From an uncultured Clostridia bacterium (lineage in GTDB: Bacteria > Bacillota > Clostridia > Christensenellales > CAG-917): 33,360 bases of DNA. A program made the translations under genes and the position numbers. The notes beneath the pieces were generated by a model, which was not told the DNA's origin, ran no database searches, and saw only the letters and a program-made list of their open reading frames with translations. Below, one piece after another: positions 1-8,665 of the stretch (positions within the stretch are counted from its first letter, which is position 1; each line of letters begins with the position of its first letter). Location: assembly GCA_947625145.1 (NCBI GenBank), contig CANQNC010000016.1, positions 1 to 33,360 of the forward strand. The letters are read 5' to 3'.

Positions 1-672
1 CTTCCACACCTCTACGCTGTCGTAGGCGACGTAAAGGGGGATGTCGCCCATGAGCTTTATCCCGCGGGCGTTGGCGTACGCTTTCAGCGCCTTCCACTGT
101 TTGAGGAATATGTATTGCGTAAACAGCCAAAAGCGGATATCCTCGCCGTGCTCCGCTTTGAACTCGGCGACAATATCCTCGTCGTATGTTTTGAGAGGCT
201 CGGACCAATCCTCCCACGCAACGTAGTCGAAGCTCTGCTTGATCGCCATAAACAGCGCGAAATCGTCGTATTTGCCCTCGGCGACGAAGCGGTCGAAATC
301 CTCGTCCGCAAACCGCCCGAAAGCAAGTCTCAGCAGCGCGACCTTGTTTTTGAATTGCAGGAAATAGTCCACCCTGCCGTCCTCGTCCGCAAGCCTTGCT
401 TCGGCAAGTTCGGATGGCAAAAGAAGCCCCTGCTTCACAAGCTCCACGAGGTCGATGAAATAATAGTTGAGCGCGTTTGCGCAACAAGATTGATACGGGC
501 TGTCCCCGTACGACGTGGGATTGAGCGGCAAGACCTGCCACACGCTCTGCTTGGACTCCGCGAGGAAATCCACAAATTTGTACGCGCACGCGCCCAGCGT
601 GCCTATTCCCTCGTCCGAAGGAAGCGCGGAGATCGGAAGAAGTATCCCCGCAATGCGTTTAAGTTTGTTCAT
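1..672 (-). CDS. malQ: 4-alpha-glucanotransferase (amylomaltase, GH77), 3' end cut by window edge
   Basis: Transfers alpha-1,4-glucan segments between maltodextrins in the cytoplasm. The visible 224 residues are the N-terminal part. They begin MNKLKRIAGILLPISALPS, followed by GIGTLG, then LPLNPTSYGDSPYQS (residues about 51-65) and, at the cut end, GDIPLYVAYDSVEVW. All of these are GH77 landmarks lining the donor sites; the catalytic Asp/Glu lie beyond the edge. The ATG at 670-672 has an AAGGGG ribosome site about seven bases upstream. It lies 82 bp downstream of the pullulanase gene on the same strand, so debranching and chain disproportionation are probably co-transcribed. Confidence 0.93.
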   Translation of the reverse strand, partial: MNKLKRIAGILLPISALPSDEGIGTLGACAYKFVDFLAESKQSVWQVLPLNPTSYGDSPYQSCCANALNYYFIDLVELVKQGLLLPSELAEARLADEDGRVDYFLQFKNKVALLRLAFGRFADEDFDRFVAEGKYDDFALFMAIKQSFDYVAWEDWSEPLKTYDEDIVAEFKAEHGEDIRFWLFTQYIFLKQWKALKAYANARGIKLMGDIPLYVAYDSVEVWK

Positions 673-754
673 ATTCCATCCCCTTTGCCGCGTCGGCGTT
701 TCGGCCTACGCTAAATTTGAATATATCCCATAAAAAGCGCGCCGTCAAGAGTTT

Positions 755-2530
755 CTACGTTTTGTCTCTTATTGCGGCGACTCCGCGCGGCGGGACCTCG
801 TACTTTTCCGAGACCTCGCCCAAGCCATCCGCCGAGGCGCGCTGTATGTCGGCGAGCAATATCCCGCTTTTCAGCCTCAATTCGTACGGATATTCCGAAT
901 TGTTGACGCAATAGGTGACGTCGCCTATCTTGTACGCCGCCGCCCCGTCCCTTTCGTCAAGCAGAACGAATTTTGCCTCGGACAGTCTGTCGAACGCGTG
1001 ATTGCGCTTTCGTATCTCTATCAGCCCGCGATAATATTCCACTGTATTCCATTCTCTTGCCGCTTGCTCCCAATCCAGAGCGTTTACGCCGTCCCCCGAG
1101 CGATAGGAGTTTCCGTCCCCGCCCTTCGAGCGCAAAAACTCTTCGCCCGCTTGCAGGAAGGGTATCCCAAGCCCGCTCATGATCAAAAAACCCGCCATGC
1201 GTTGCATAGGCCTTACGTCCTCGCCCGACGCGCTGAGCGTGAGCTGATCGAAAAGCGTGTAGTTGTCGTGGCACGCCGCGTACAGCACCTGTTGCGCGGG
1301 AGACTTCAACTTGAGTTTCCCTTCGCCCGCCTGTCCCGCGCTCAACTCGCAGAGCAGATCGTGCAACAGCTCCTTTCTGCCCTGCACGAAGCCCTTGCCC
1401 GCTCCGCCGAAATGCGAGCCGCGTATCGCGTCCCTCGCAACGTCGTTGAAAACGCCTATCCTTTCGTCAAGCAGGGGCAGATTTTGCTTGTCCGCGCCCT
1501 TGACCCCGTGCGGCGGGAAGCAATACCACGGCTCGCCGTACATAAGGATATCCTTCCCTCTTCCGTCGAAAAGCCCGTCCAAGGCGCGGCGGATCCTGTT
1601 CATCGTGTCCACGTCGTGCAAGCCCATCAGGTCAAAGCGGAAGCCGTCTATGTGATATTCCTTTGCAAGGTAGACCACGCTGTCCGTCATCATGCGCGAA
1701 AACATGACGCTTTCGCTTCTCGTTTCGTTGCCGCAACCCGAACCGTTTGCGGGACTGCCGTTCGACATTCTGTAATAATAGTCGGGCGCGCAACAGTCAA
1801 GCCAGCTTCCCTTTTTGAAATAGGTGTGATTGTACACCACGTCCAAGATCACGCCTATCCCCGCGGAGTGCAAATTCATGACAAGTTGTTTTAGCTCCTT
1901 TACGCGCACAAATCCGTCGTGCGGATCCGAGCTGTAACTGCCCTCGGGTATGAAATAGTGCATTGGGTCGTAGCCCCAATTGTAGCCCTCGCCGCACTCG
2001 TCCACGCTTCCGAAATCGAGCGTGGGCATGAGCTGAACGTACGTCACGCCGAGGCGCTTGACGTAATCAATAAGCACGGGCTTGTCGCCGAGAGTCACGC
2101 CGCTTGCAAACGCCGTGTATTTGCCCGCGTCCCTCAAATGAAGGGAGGGATGCGCGGAAAAATCCCGCACGTGCACTTCCCAAACAATTGGAGGCTTTGC
2201 GACAAACGTATCCCGCTCCCAGCCCTCGGGGTCCGCACTGCCGCTTTTGAAGATCAAGCCCCTTTTTGTGTTGGCGCCGCAGGATCTTGCGTACGGGTCC
2301 ACGGTCTCCCGCCCGTCCACGAGATATGTGTAGTACAGCCCGTGAAGATTGCCCTCGACTGTCGCGCCGAAACAGCCTCTTCCGATCGGGCGCAGATCTT
2401 GCTCGTCGCAGAGGGAATTTTCGTCGTCCGACTTGAAAAGTCTGAGCTTCACGCTCTTTGCGTACGGCGCAAACACCGCAAATTCCGTCCTGTCGTCAAA
2501 ACAGTTTGCCCCAAGCTCAAAATGTATCAT
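755..2530 (-). CDS. pulA: Type I pullulanase (GH13 debranching enzyme)
   Basis: Hydrolyses alpha-1,6 branches of glycogen, pullulan or limit dextrins. Of 591 residues, about 1-110 resemble a CBM48-type beta-sandwich and the rest is the GH13 barrel. YNWGYDP (183-189) is the type I pullulanase signature. The conserved regions are DVVYNHT (230-236), GFRFD with nucleophile D300, GEPW with acid/base E333, and HDNYTLFD (421-428). There is no signal peptide, so the enzyme is cytoplasmic. It is shorter than many pullulanases, with only one N-terminal module. An ATG with GGAG about eight bases upstream fixes the start. It is followed by malQ and preceded by a deaminase gene 73 bp upstream; no clear terminator separates them. 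Confidence 0.93.
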   Translation of the reverse strand: MIHFELGANCFDDRTEFAVFAPYAKSVKLRLFKSDDENSLCDEQDLRPIGRGCFGATVEGNLHGLYYTYLVDGRETVDPYARSCGANTKRGLIFKSGSADPEGWERDTFVAKPPIVWEVHVRDFSAHPSLHLRDAGKYTAFASGVTLGDKPVLIDYVKRLGVTYVQLMPTLDFGSVDECGEGYNWGYDPMHYFIPEGSYSSDPHDGFVRVKELKQLVMNLHSAGIGVILDVVYNHTYFKKGSWLDCCAPDYYYRMSNGSPANGSGCGNETRSESVMFSRMMTDSVVYLAKEYHIDGFRFDLMGLHDVDTMNRIRRALDGLFDGRGKDILMYGEPWYCFPPHGVKGADKQNLPLLDERIGVFNDVARDAIRGSHFGGAGKGFVQGRKELLHDLLCELSAGQAGEGKLKLKSPAQQVLYAACHDNYTLFDQLTLSASGEDVRPMQRMAGFLIMSGLGIPFLQAGEEFLRSKGGDGNSYRSGDGVNALDWEQAAREWNTVEYYRGLIEIRKRNHAFDRLSEAKFVLLDERDGAAAYKIGDVTYCVNNSEYPYELRLKSGILLADIQRASADGLGEVSEKYEVPPRGVAAIRDKT

Positions 2531-2603
2531 AACGTCGCTCCGAGAAGTTTGTGTCTTAATAAATATGACCCCTTTGCCGATATGCGATCAGCCCTTTGCG
2601 ATA

Positions 2604-3071
2604 TCAGCCCTTTTTGTGAGAGGAAAAATAATCTTTCAGGACCTCAAGGCTCTCCTTTGCAAGCACTCCCGCCCTGACCTCGGGAGAATGAGAGGAGTTG
2701 GAAAAGACGGTCTCACTGCACGGACTTCCCTTTTCATGCAAGATCTCGCCGAGCTCCAAATCGCTCGCCGCATACACGAGTCTTTTAAGCCTCGCCCAAA
2801 CGAGCGCGCCACTGCACATAAAGCACGGCTCGCAGGAGGAATAGAGCGTGCAGTCCGACATATCCTCGTTTCCCGCCGAAAACCAATCTCTCACAAGCCC
2901 CATCTCGGCGTGATACGTCGGGTCGGACAATGTGTAGATCCTGTTTTCGCTTTCCGCGACGATCTTCCCGTCCCGCACGAGCACCGCTCCGAACGGCTCG
3001 TTTCCGTGCTCCGCCGCAAGGCGGGAAAGCCGGATGGCCCTTGACATAAAGATCTCGTCCTCGTCTCTCAT
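2604..3071 (-). CDS. Nucleoside/guanine deaminase family protein (TadA/GuaD-like zinc deaminase)
   Basis: Zinc-dependent hydrolytic deaminase fold of 155 residues. The zinc/proton-shuttle motif HAE is at residues 54-56 and the PCxxC pair at C83 and C86 sits in SSCEPCFMCSGA. The SSCEPC context and the following WARLKRLVYA look more like guanine or general nucleoside deaminases than canonical tRNA deaminase TadA, so the substrate is open. I chose the ATG at 3069-3071 because GGAGAGG lies about six bases upstream; the frame stays open further upstream but there crosses the promoter. It heads a possible unit with the pullulanase and malQ, with no obvious functional link. Confidence 0.85.
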   Translation of the reverse strand: MRDEDEIFMSRAIRLSRLAAEHGNEPFGAVLVRDGKIVAESENRIYTLSDPTYHAEMGLVRDWFSAGNEDMSDCTLYSSCEPCFMCSGALVWARLKRLVYAASDLELGEILHEKGSPCSETVFSNSSHSPEVRAGVLAKESLEVLKDYFSSHKKG

Positions 3072-3095
3072 AAAAACCTCTCCGTTTATGCAAAC

Positions 3096-3124
3096 AGTAT
3101 ACAGCCAAGCGGGTATGCGGTCAA
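3096..3124 (-). promoter_or_regulatory. Vegetative promoter of the deaminase-pulA-malQ unit
   Basis: Read on the minus strand: TTGACC (3119-3124), a 17-bp spacer, then TATACT (3096-3101), with transcription starting about 20 bases before the deaminase ATG. Both hexamers are close to the sigma-A consensus. Confidence 0.7.
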
Positions 3125-3285
3125 CGAAATTTTCGGACAAATCCGAAAATTTTCTTCGGACGGCCCGCAAAACAGGCGTTCTAAACGCGTGGTTTTTTGC
3201 GATTTTTTTTCGCGCGGAAAATCGAGATTTTCAAAAATCCTCAAAAAGCGGAAAATTGCCCGCGCCCGACTTGAAGATATTCCTA

Positions 3286-3314
3286 TTGAAACACGCGCGA
3301 GCGTATGCTATAAT
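3286..3314 (+). promoter_or_regulatory. Strong extended -10 promoter of the 153-residue hypothetical gene
   Basis: TTGAAA (3286-3291), 17-bp spacer, TATAAT (3309-3314), with TGC just before the -10 (extended -10). The predicted start is close to the ribosome site GAGGTGAGG, giving a very short leader. Confidence 0.8.
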
Positions 3315-3331
3315 GATAAAGAGGTGAGGAT

Positions 3332-3793
3332 ATGTCTGACACGAAATACAGGATATATATGACAAAAAAACACCAAAATTGGACGTTCGGCGACAAGGAC
3401 GGCTTGAAGCCCTATCTGGACGGCCCCGACGACGAAATTTTGGAATTTGCCGTCTACGACAAGGATTTTGTCATCATTCTGAAAAACGACCTCACCTACG
3501 ACGTGATGGACAGCGTGCAGGAGGCAAAGGACTATATCGCGCATATCTATCGCAACTATATCATCAGCCTCAACGACGGCGACCTGTGCTATATCGCAAG
3601 GGACGACCTATCCCGCCGCTACAAGACCTCGGGCGACGCCATGCAGGACGGCGTGTTCGACTATGTGTACGTGCCAACGGGGACATACTTCATCGCAAAG
3701 TTCGGGAAGATCTTCGGCGTCGGGCGCACCGAGGACGAAATGTACGAAAAAATGTATGCCCACTATCGCGCAAAATACACCTATATGAGCTGA
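3332..3793 (+). CDS. Hypothetical protein, 153 residues
   Basis: I do not recognise the family. The product begins MSDTKYRIYMTKKHQNWTFG, is soluble (no signal peptide or membrane segment), and is rich in Asp, Tyr and Lys. It has alternating short beta-like stretches such as EFAVYDKDFVIILKN (about 37-51) and a C-terminal helix. Start choice is supported by GAGGTGAGG eight bases upstream and by a near-consensus promoter immediately ahead. It forms a single-gene unit: the neighbour upstream is divergent, and a hairpin with a T-tract follows at 3865-3890. The strong promoter suggests an abundant cytoplasmic protein. Confidence 0.75.
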   Translation: MSDTKYRIYMTKKHQNWTFGDKDGLKPYLDGPDDEILEFAVYDKDFVIILKNDLTYDVMDSVQEAKDYIAHIYRNYIISLNDGDLCYIARDDLSRRYKTSGDAMQDGVFDYVYVPTGTYFIAKFGKIFGVGRTEDEMYEKMYAHYRAKYTYMS

Positions 3794-3864
3794 CAAAAGG
3801 CATAATTCGATATGAGCCGAAGATACGGCATATAAGCCCGTCAAGATACGGCCTAAATCAAACG

Positions 3865-3890
3865 AAAGTCCGCAAAGCGCGGGCTTTTTT
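3865..3890 (+). terminator. Intrinsic terminator after the 153-residue hypothetical gene
   Basis: Stem AAAGTCCGC (3865-3873) pairs with GCGGGCTTT (3879-3887), with one G-U pair, a five-base loop and a six-T run. Confidence 0.75.
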
Positions 3891-3990
3891 GACGGACAAG
3901 TCGATTTTATGGAAATCCCTAAGCCCTTGTCTCAAAGCGCAAATGCACGTCCTTTTAGCCCGTCGATTTTAAGAAAACCTGCATACGCCT

Positions 3991-4072
3991 GCGGCAAAGC
4001 GGAAAAGCTCTTCAAATACGTCTAACTTCAAGCAAAAGTCCGCAATGCGCGGGCGGCAAAGCGGAAAAGCTC
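3991..4072. repeat. Perfect 20-bp direct repeat, two copies 62 bp apart
   Basis: The segment GCGGCAAAGCGGAAAAGCTC occurs at 3991-4010 and at 4053-4072. The 62-bp offset is about three times the roughly 21-bp period seen elsewhere in this intergenic region. Confidence 0.85.
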
Positions 4073-4130
4073 GTCAAAACTCAGCCGAGTTTTAAGACAT
4101 AAAATTTTAGAAGCCGAAACAACAAAATAA

Positions 4131-4157
4131 GAAGCCGAGACGAAACGGCTTCTTTTT
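4131..4157. terminator. Bidirectional terminator between convergent units
   Basis: Stem GAAGCCG (4131-4137) pairs with CGGCTTC (4146-4152), followed by five T on the plus strand. On the minus strand the same hairpin is followed by TTATTTTG, so it probably also ends the flavoprotein transcript, whose stop is at 4187. Confidence 0.75.
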
Positions 4158-4186
4158 GTATGCATACAAACCGCGCAAGCCCGCGC

Positions 4187-5500
4187 TCAATCCCGTTTGA
4201 AGAGGGCGTTCACCTTTTTCTCCCACTCCGCGATCTTGCGCTCGTCGTAAACGGTCGGGATCGCTTTGCCCAGCTTCGCCGCTTTTTGCGTCTTGCCTAT
4301 CACCCCGCTGAGCGCAAGCAAGAGGTCGAGCCTGCCTATGCCCGCTTTCAGCTTGCCGAATATGTCCGAAAGCCCGAGCGTGATCAGCTGACCCGTCGCG
4401 CCCGCCGCCATCTCTCTTGCGCCGACAACTCCCTTTTCAAACAGCCAATCGAGGTCCGTCGGCTTGCAGGAGAGGAGCCAACGTTTCAGGATGTCCACGC
4501 CCATATGGTTTGCGCCCCTGTCAAGATAATAGCGCACCTGATATTGCCAAAGGGCTTGCGGGCTGAGGGAGTCCCCGTCAAGGATGACGTCGGCAAGGAT
4601 ACAGGCGGCTTTTACGCTGTTTTCCACTCCGCTGCCAATCATGGGCACAGTCATAAACGCGCTGTCCCCGATCGCCACATAGCCATCCGCGACCATGCGC
4701 GTAAGCGGGCGACGTATGGGGATGACGCATATCCTGCCCCCGCGGACGATATCGTCGGAAATTTGCGGATTTGAGGCTTTAAGTCTCGAATATGACTGCT
4801 TCAACTCCTCTTTCGACATTTTTCCGACTTGACCGATGAGCACGTTCACAGTCCCCGACGGGTCCTTTATGCTCCAACTTATCCCCTTGACTCCGCACGG
4901 CCTGAGATAGGCGCGGTTTGAGTTTTCGGGTTCGGGAGCGCCATCGACCTTGGCATGGAATCCCCTGTATGCGACAAATATATCCTCGTCGGACGGCTTC
5001 GCGTCTATGTGCGCGCTTGACGGAAGAGAGGCGCGCAACTTCGAGAGGGCGCCGCTGTTGTCCACAACGAGGTCGGCGTACACGCTTTCTCCCCCGACGA
5101 CGACGCCTTTCACCGCGCCCCCGTCCACGATCAGTCCCTCGACCTCACAGCCGAAGTGGAAGTTTACGACGTCCGCCGCCCTGTCTGCGTATTGCCGCGC
5201 AAGCAGTCTGCGCTCGGTGGACCAATCCAGCGCGTCCTCGGGGATGTCCAGCGTGACTTCCACGCCTTCGGAGGGCGGAATGAAGCTCCAATTGCGTTTT
5301 GTAAAGTACGTCCCTTCCTTTGGAAGAGGAAGCCCGTTGTCAATGTATGTCGCCTTGTTTATGTCGTCATGCCAATCATAGCTCAACGTATCGTAGTCGC
5401 TTTTTTCATACACGTGCACTTCAAACTTTCCGCTTCTCGCCAACTTTTCCGAGGCGACAAGCGCCGCCATACCCGCTCCGACAAAGACAATTTTTTTCAT
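4187..5500 (-). CDS. FAD-dependent oxidoreductase, geranylgeranyl reductase-like family
   Basis: Predicted flavoprotein of 437 residues. The N-terminal Rossmann motif is GAGMAALVASEKLARSG (residues 8-24), with E32 placed to bind the FAD ribose. The second FAD motif GYVAIGDSAFMTVPMIGSG (about 273-291) has the GD plus P-x-x-G-x-G pattern of geranylgeranyl reductases and related p-hydroxybenzoate hydroxylase-fold enzymes. The substrate cannot be read from sequence; isoprenoid double-bond reduction is the family precedent. The ATG is preceded by GAGGTG at five-base spacing. It is a single-gene unit, divergent from the sulfatase gene. Confidence 0.8.
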   Translation of the reverse strand: MKKIVFVGAGMAALVASEKLARSGKFEVHVYEKSDYDTLSYDWHDDINKATYIDNGLPLPKEGTYFTKRNWSFIPPSEGVEVTLDIPEDALDWSTERRLLARQYADRAADVVNFHFGCEVEGLIVDGGAVKGVVVGGESVYADLVVDNSGALSKLRASLPSSAHIDAKPSDEDIFVAYRGFHAKVDGAPEPENSNRAYLRPCGVKGISWSIKDPSGTVNVLIGQVGKMSKEELKQSYSRLKASNPQISDDIVRGGRICVIPIRRPLTRMVADGYVAIGDSAFMTVPMIGSGVENSVKAACILADVILDGDSLSPQALWQYQVRYYLDRGANHMGVDILKRWLLSCKPTDLDWLFEKGVVGAREMAAGATGQLITLGLSDIFGKLKAGIGRLDLLLALSGVIGKTQKAAKLGKAIPTVYDERKIAEWEKKVNALFKRD

Positions 5501-5562
5501 TTTTCACCTCAAGAACATTCTATCCCAAAATCATTTCGCCGTCAATGCATTAAATTTGCCGC

Positions 5563-5591
5563 TTGCAATGCGCGCGAATTGATAGTATGAT
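5563..5591 (+). promoter_or_regulatory. Promoter of the sulfatase-maturase operon
   Basis: TTGCAA (5563-5568), 17-bp spacer, TATGAT (5586-5591), about 55 bases ahead of the sulfatase start. Confidence 0.6.
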
Positions 5592-5645
5592 ATATCATAA
5601 GAAAAGCATATTGCGCGGCATTTTCGCCGCGATCGAGAGGGGTCT

Positions 5646-7610
5646 ATGAAGGACAGATCGAATGTGCCAATGCTTAAACCGTTGGGCGAAAAGAGGGGAC
5701 TGCGCACGGCGTCTTTCGTCATGTTTTGCATAGAGTGCGCGTACGCCCTTTGCATGCTCATAAGCGGCTTCAACTTTTTGGCGGTCGTCGCGATCGCGCT
5801 TTCCCTGTTTTTTGCCATAGTCATCCTCGCGCAGGCGGTTTTCAAAGGCTACGTCGGGTTTTGGAGCGTTTTGAGCTTCATCGTTTCGCACGCCTCGTTG
5901 CTTTTGTACTATTATATTTGGAGCGCGGACGCGCCTATTTCAAGATTTTTGTATTCCGCGCTTTTCACGCTTATCCCCATCGGCATAGCGGTGTTCATTC
6001 TCTTCCTTCCCCGCATATCTTCCGTCGGCGGAAAGAGGCTGATCGCGGGAGGATGCGCGCTTGTGCTAGCGGGCGCGTCCGTGTTCTTCCTGCTTGCGGG
6101 CAGTTTCAGAGCGCGGCCCGTCGTCCAAAGCCTGAAAGAGGGTCAGGACGACTATTTGAACAGCCTCAGCCAAAACGGCAAGCGCAAGCCGAACGTGCTA
6201 TTTGTCCTTATGGACGACATGGGCTATGCGGACATTTCCCTCTCCAGCTATCTCGGACAGCAGAACGCCACGATCAAGACCCCCAACATAGACTCCATCG
6301 CCGCGGACGGCGGGATATATATGGACAACTTCTACGCGTCCTCCCCCGTGTGCTCGCCGTCCAGATTCGGGATACTCACGGGCAGATATTGCGCCAGAGG
6401 ATATCTTGACAACGTGGTTTTCCCCTCAAAGGTCTCGCTGTCGCCGTTTGGAAGCACAAGATTTTTCAATCCCTTCCAATTCCTCAACAACGTGGACGGC
6501 ATCTTGGGCGACGAGATCACGTTTGCGGAAGTCTTGTCCGCTTCGGGCTACAACACCGCGCTGTTCGGCAAGTGGAACCTCGGCGATTACGGCGAATATC
6601 TTCCCACAAATCAGGGCTTCGATTACTTCTTCGGCAGTCACTATGTCAACGACATGACGCCTTACAACTTCGTGCGGGAGCAAAACGGCAAGTTTGAAGA
6701 GGTCTACAGCCACGACGAGATGAAGGATCAGTCCCTCACCACCGAACTGCTCACCGACGAACTCAACGCCTATATACGCGAAAACGCAAAGAAGTATGTC
6801 TCGTCAAACGGCGCGGAGCCCTTCCTCGCCTATTACGCCACGCCGTGGCCGCACGCGCCGCTGTTTTCAAACGCGAACGGCAACGGCAAAGGGGACACCA
6901 CGGACGACAGCTATATCAAGTGCATAGAGGAGTTTGACGAGTTTTTGGGCACCGCCCTGCAAACTTTGAAGGACGAGGGCATTTACGACGACACGATCAT
7001 CATCTTCACGTCCGACAACGGCCCCGGAAAGGAAGGGGCGACGGGCGCGCTGAAAGGGCGAAAAAACACCACCTTCGAGGGCGGGCATAAAGTGCCCATG
7101 CTCCTCCGTTACAACAACGCGGAGGATGTATGGGACGGCGGCGTGGAGAAAAACGGAACGCGCGTCATCTCTACAAGCTATATGAACACGGACATATTCC
7201 CCACCCTGCTCGAACTGTTGGACATCCCCCTTCCCACGGACAGGAAGATAGACGGCGTAAGTATGCTTCCCTCCCTCGTCGGCGAGAGAGGCTACAACGA
7301 CGCGGCGCTCACTCGCGAGGGAGAGCCGAGAGTGTTGTACTATCTCAAGCGCGGCAAGGTGCAGAGCCTGCAGATGCAAGCGGAAGCGGACGGAAAGCTT
7401 TACGATTTCAAATACTATCTCAGCGTTCGCAACGAAAATTCCGCCTTCATTGACCAAATGTACAAAAACTATCTGTTCAACCTCGATCTTGACCCCATCG
7501 AGGCGTACAACGTCGCAATGACCTACCCGCAGGTCGCAAGCAAGCTGAAAGCGCAACTCGAAGCGTTTGCCAAAGAGCTGAAAACCAACAGGCGAGGTAT
7601 CCTCAAATGA
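5646..7610 (+). CDS. Membrane-anchored cysteine-type sulfatase
   Basis: Hydrolyses sulfate esters. About five hydrophobic segments (residues roughly 22-40, 43-66, 70-92, 100-122, 130-152) precede a complete sulfatase domain. DD (190-191) in VLMDDMGYAD binds metal. C236 in CSPSRFGILTGR is the canonical site converted to formylglycine. FGKWNLG (K309), WPHAP (H403) and TSDNG (D457-N458) complete the active site. The domain should face outward, with polysaccharide or mucin sulfate as plausible substrates (inference). Start: GAGAGGGG four bases upstream. The stop overlaps the start of the maturase gene by four bases (ATGA), which fits the enzyme's need for oxygen-independent activation. A long multi-helix membrane module is unusual for this family. 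Confidence 0.92.
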   Translation: MKDRSNVPMLKPLGEKRGLRTASFVMFCIECAYALCMLISGFNFLAVVAIALSLFFAIVILAQAVFKGYVGFWSVLSFIVSHASLLLYYYIWSADAPISRFLYSALFTLIPIGIAVFILFLPRISSVGGKRLIAGGCALVLAGASVFFLLAGSFRARPVVQSLKEGQDDYLNSLSQNGKRKPNVLFVLMDDMGYADISLSSYLGQQNATIKTPNIDSIAADGGIYMDNFYASSPVCSPSRFGILTGRYCARGYLDNVVFPSKVSLSPFGSTRFFNPFQFLNNVDGILGDEITFAEVLSASGYNTALFGKWNLGDYGEYLPTNQGFDYFFGSHYVNDMTPYNFVREQNGKFEEVYSHDEMKDQSLTTELLTDELNAYIRENAKKYVSSNGAEPFLAYYATPWPHAPLFSNANGNGKGDTTDDSYIKCIEEFDEFLGTALQTLKDEGIYDDTIIIFTSDNGPGKEGATGALKGRKNTTFEGGHKVPMLLRYNNAEDVWDGGVEKNGTRVISTSYMNTDIFPTLLELLDIPLPTDRKIDGVSMLPSLVGERGYNDAALTREGEPRVLYYLKRGKVQSLQMQAEADGKLYDFKYYLSVRNENSAFIDQMYKNYLFNLDLDPIEAYNVAMTYPQVASKLKAQLEAFAKELKTNRRGILK

Positions 7611-8665
7611 AGTTGTCCCTCATGCTCAAACCCGCCTCGAGCCTTTGCAATCTGAGGTGCGCGTATTGCTTCTATCACTCCCTTGCCGACATGCGCGCCT
7701 GCCCCGTACGAGGCAAAATGAGCCTTGATATGCTTGACGTCGTCCTTGACAAGGCGTTTGATTTTGCGGACGAAGGGCTGTACGTCTCCTTTCAGGGCGG
7801 CGAGCCTCTCCTCGCGGGCAAGGAGTTTTTTTTGCACGCGAACGACAGGCTTGCGGGCAGAAAGAACACTGTGCTCGCCGTTCAGACAAACGGCACCCTC
7901 ATAGACGACGAATGGGCGAAGATATTCAAGGACGGAGGCTGGCTTGCGGGAGTTTCGCTGGACGGCAACGCGCGCCTCAACTCCTACCGCATGACGGCGG
8001 ACGGCAAACCCGCGTTTGAGGATACGCTCAGAGGGATAGACTGTTTGCAAAGGGCGGGCACGGACTTCAACATACTGTCGGTCATCACTCGTCCCACGGT
8101 CAAAAACATTCGGGAGATCTACGCGTTTTTCAAGGAGCGCGGCTTCAAATATCTGCAATTCATACCCTGCCTGAAACCGCTTGCGGGAGAGGAAGGCGCC
8201 CTTTCCGAATACCCCGACGAAAAGGAATACGCGGTGTTTTTGAAAACGCTGTTTTCCCTGTATCTCGCGGACATAAAGTCGGGCGAGTACACCTCTGTGC
8301 GCATGCTAGACAACTTCGTGCGGCTGGCGCACGGCAAAAGCGCGGAGCAATGCGGAATGAACGGCTGTTGCTCCCCACAATTCGTCATAGAGGCGGACGG
8401 CGCGACGTATCCCTGCGATTTCTACTGCCTAGACGAGTACGAGCTGGGCAACATTTCAAACGACGATTTCAAAAGTCTCGCAAACAGCGACAAAGCCAAA
8501 GCCTTTGTTGCGGAAAGCCTTAAAAAGCCCTCCAAGTGCAAAAATTGCAAATACAACTTTATGTGCGCAGGCGGTTGCAAGCGGGAGAGAATAGACATAA
8601 AAAAGTGCGCCGCCTACAAGGAGTTTTTCGACTTCGCGCTCGAGGACATGAAAAACATCTATTGA
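7607..8665 (+). CDS. Anaerobic sulfatase-maturating enzyme (radical SAM, SPASM domain)
   Basis: Converts the active-site Cys of the upstream sulfatase to C-alpha-formylglycine in the cytoplasm, before or during export. The CxxxCxxC cluster site is C14, C18 and C21 in CNLRCAYCFY. QGGEPLL (about 65-71) is the SAM-binding GGE motif. The C-terminal Cys-rich region, from CGMNGCCSPQF through CKNCKYNFMCAGGC, binds two auxiliary Fe4S4 clusters. At 352 residues it is slightly shorter than typical anSMEs. The start ATG overlaps the sulfatase stop by four bases, giving translational coupling. No further gene follows on this strand before the terminator at 9015-9046. Confidence 0.93.
   Translation: MKLSLMLKPASSLCNLRCAYCFYHSLADMRACPVRGKMSLDMLDVVLDKAFDFADEGLYVSFQGGEPLLAGKEFFLHANDRLAGRKNTVLAVQTNGTLIDDEWAKIFKDGGWLAGVSLDGNARLNSYRMTADGKPAFEDTLRGIDCLQRAGTDFNILSVITRPTVKNIREIYAFFKERGFKYLQFIPCLKPLAGEEGALSEYPDEKEYAVFLKTLFSLYLADIKSGEYTSVRMLDNFVRLAHGKSAEQCGMNGCCSPQFVIEADGATYPCDFYCLDEYELGNISNDDFKSLANSDKAKAFVAESLKKPSKCKNCKYNFMCAGGCKRERIDIKKCAAYKEFFDFALEDMKNIY

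Larger units (their letters stand above)
3820..4110. repeat. Intergenic degenerate repeats (AAGATACGGC and other motifs)
   Basis: The 393-bp gap between the hypothetical gene and the flavoprotein gene holds no gene. AAGATACGGC begins at 3820 and recurs 23 bp later at 3843. GTCGATTTTA occurs near 3899 and again near 3963, about three units apart. AAAGTCCGCAA-GCGCGGGC occurs near 3865 as a terminator and again near 4036 without its T-tract, as if duplicated and decayed. It resembles the other short-period arrays in this window but is less regular. Confidence 0.5.
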
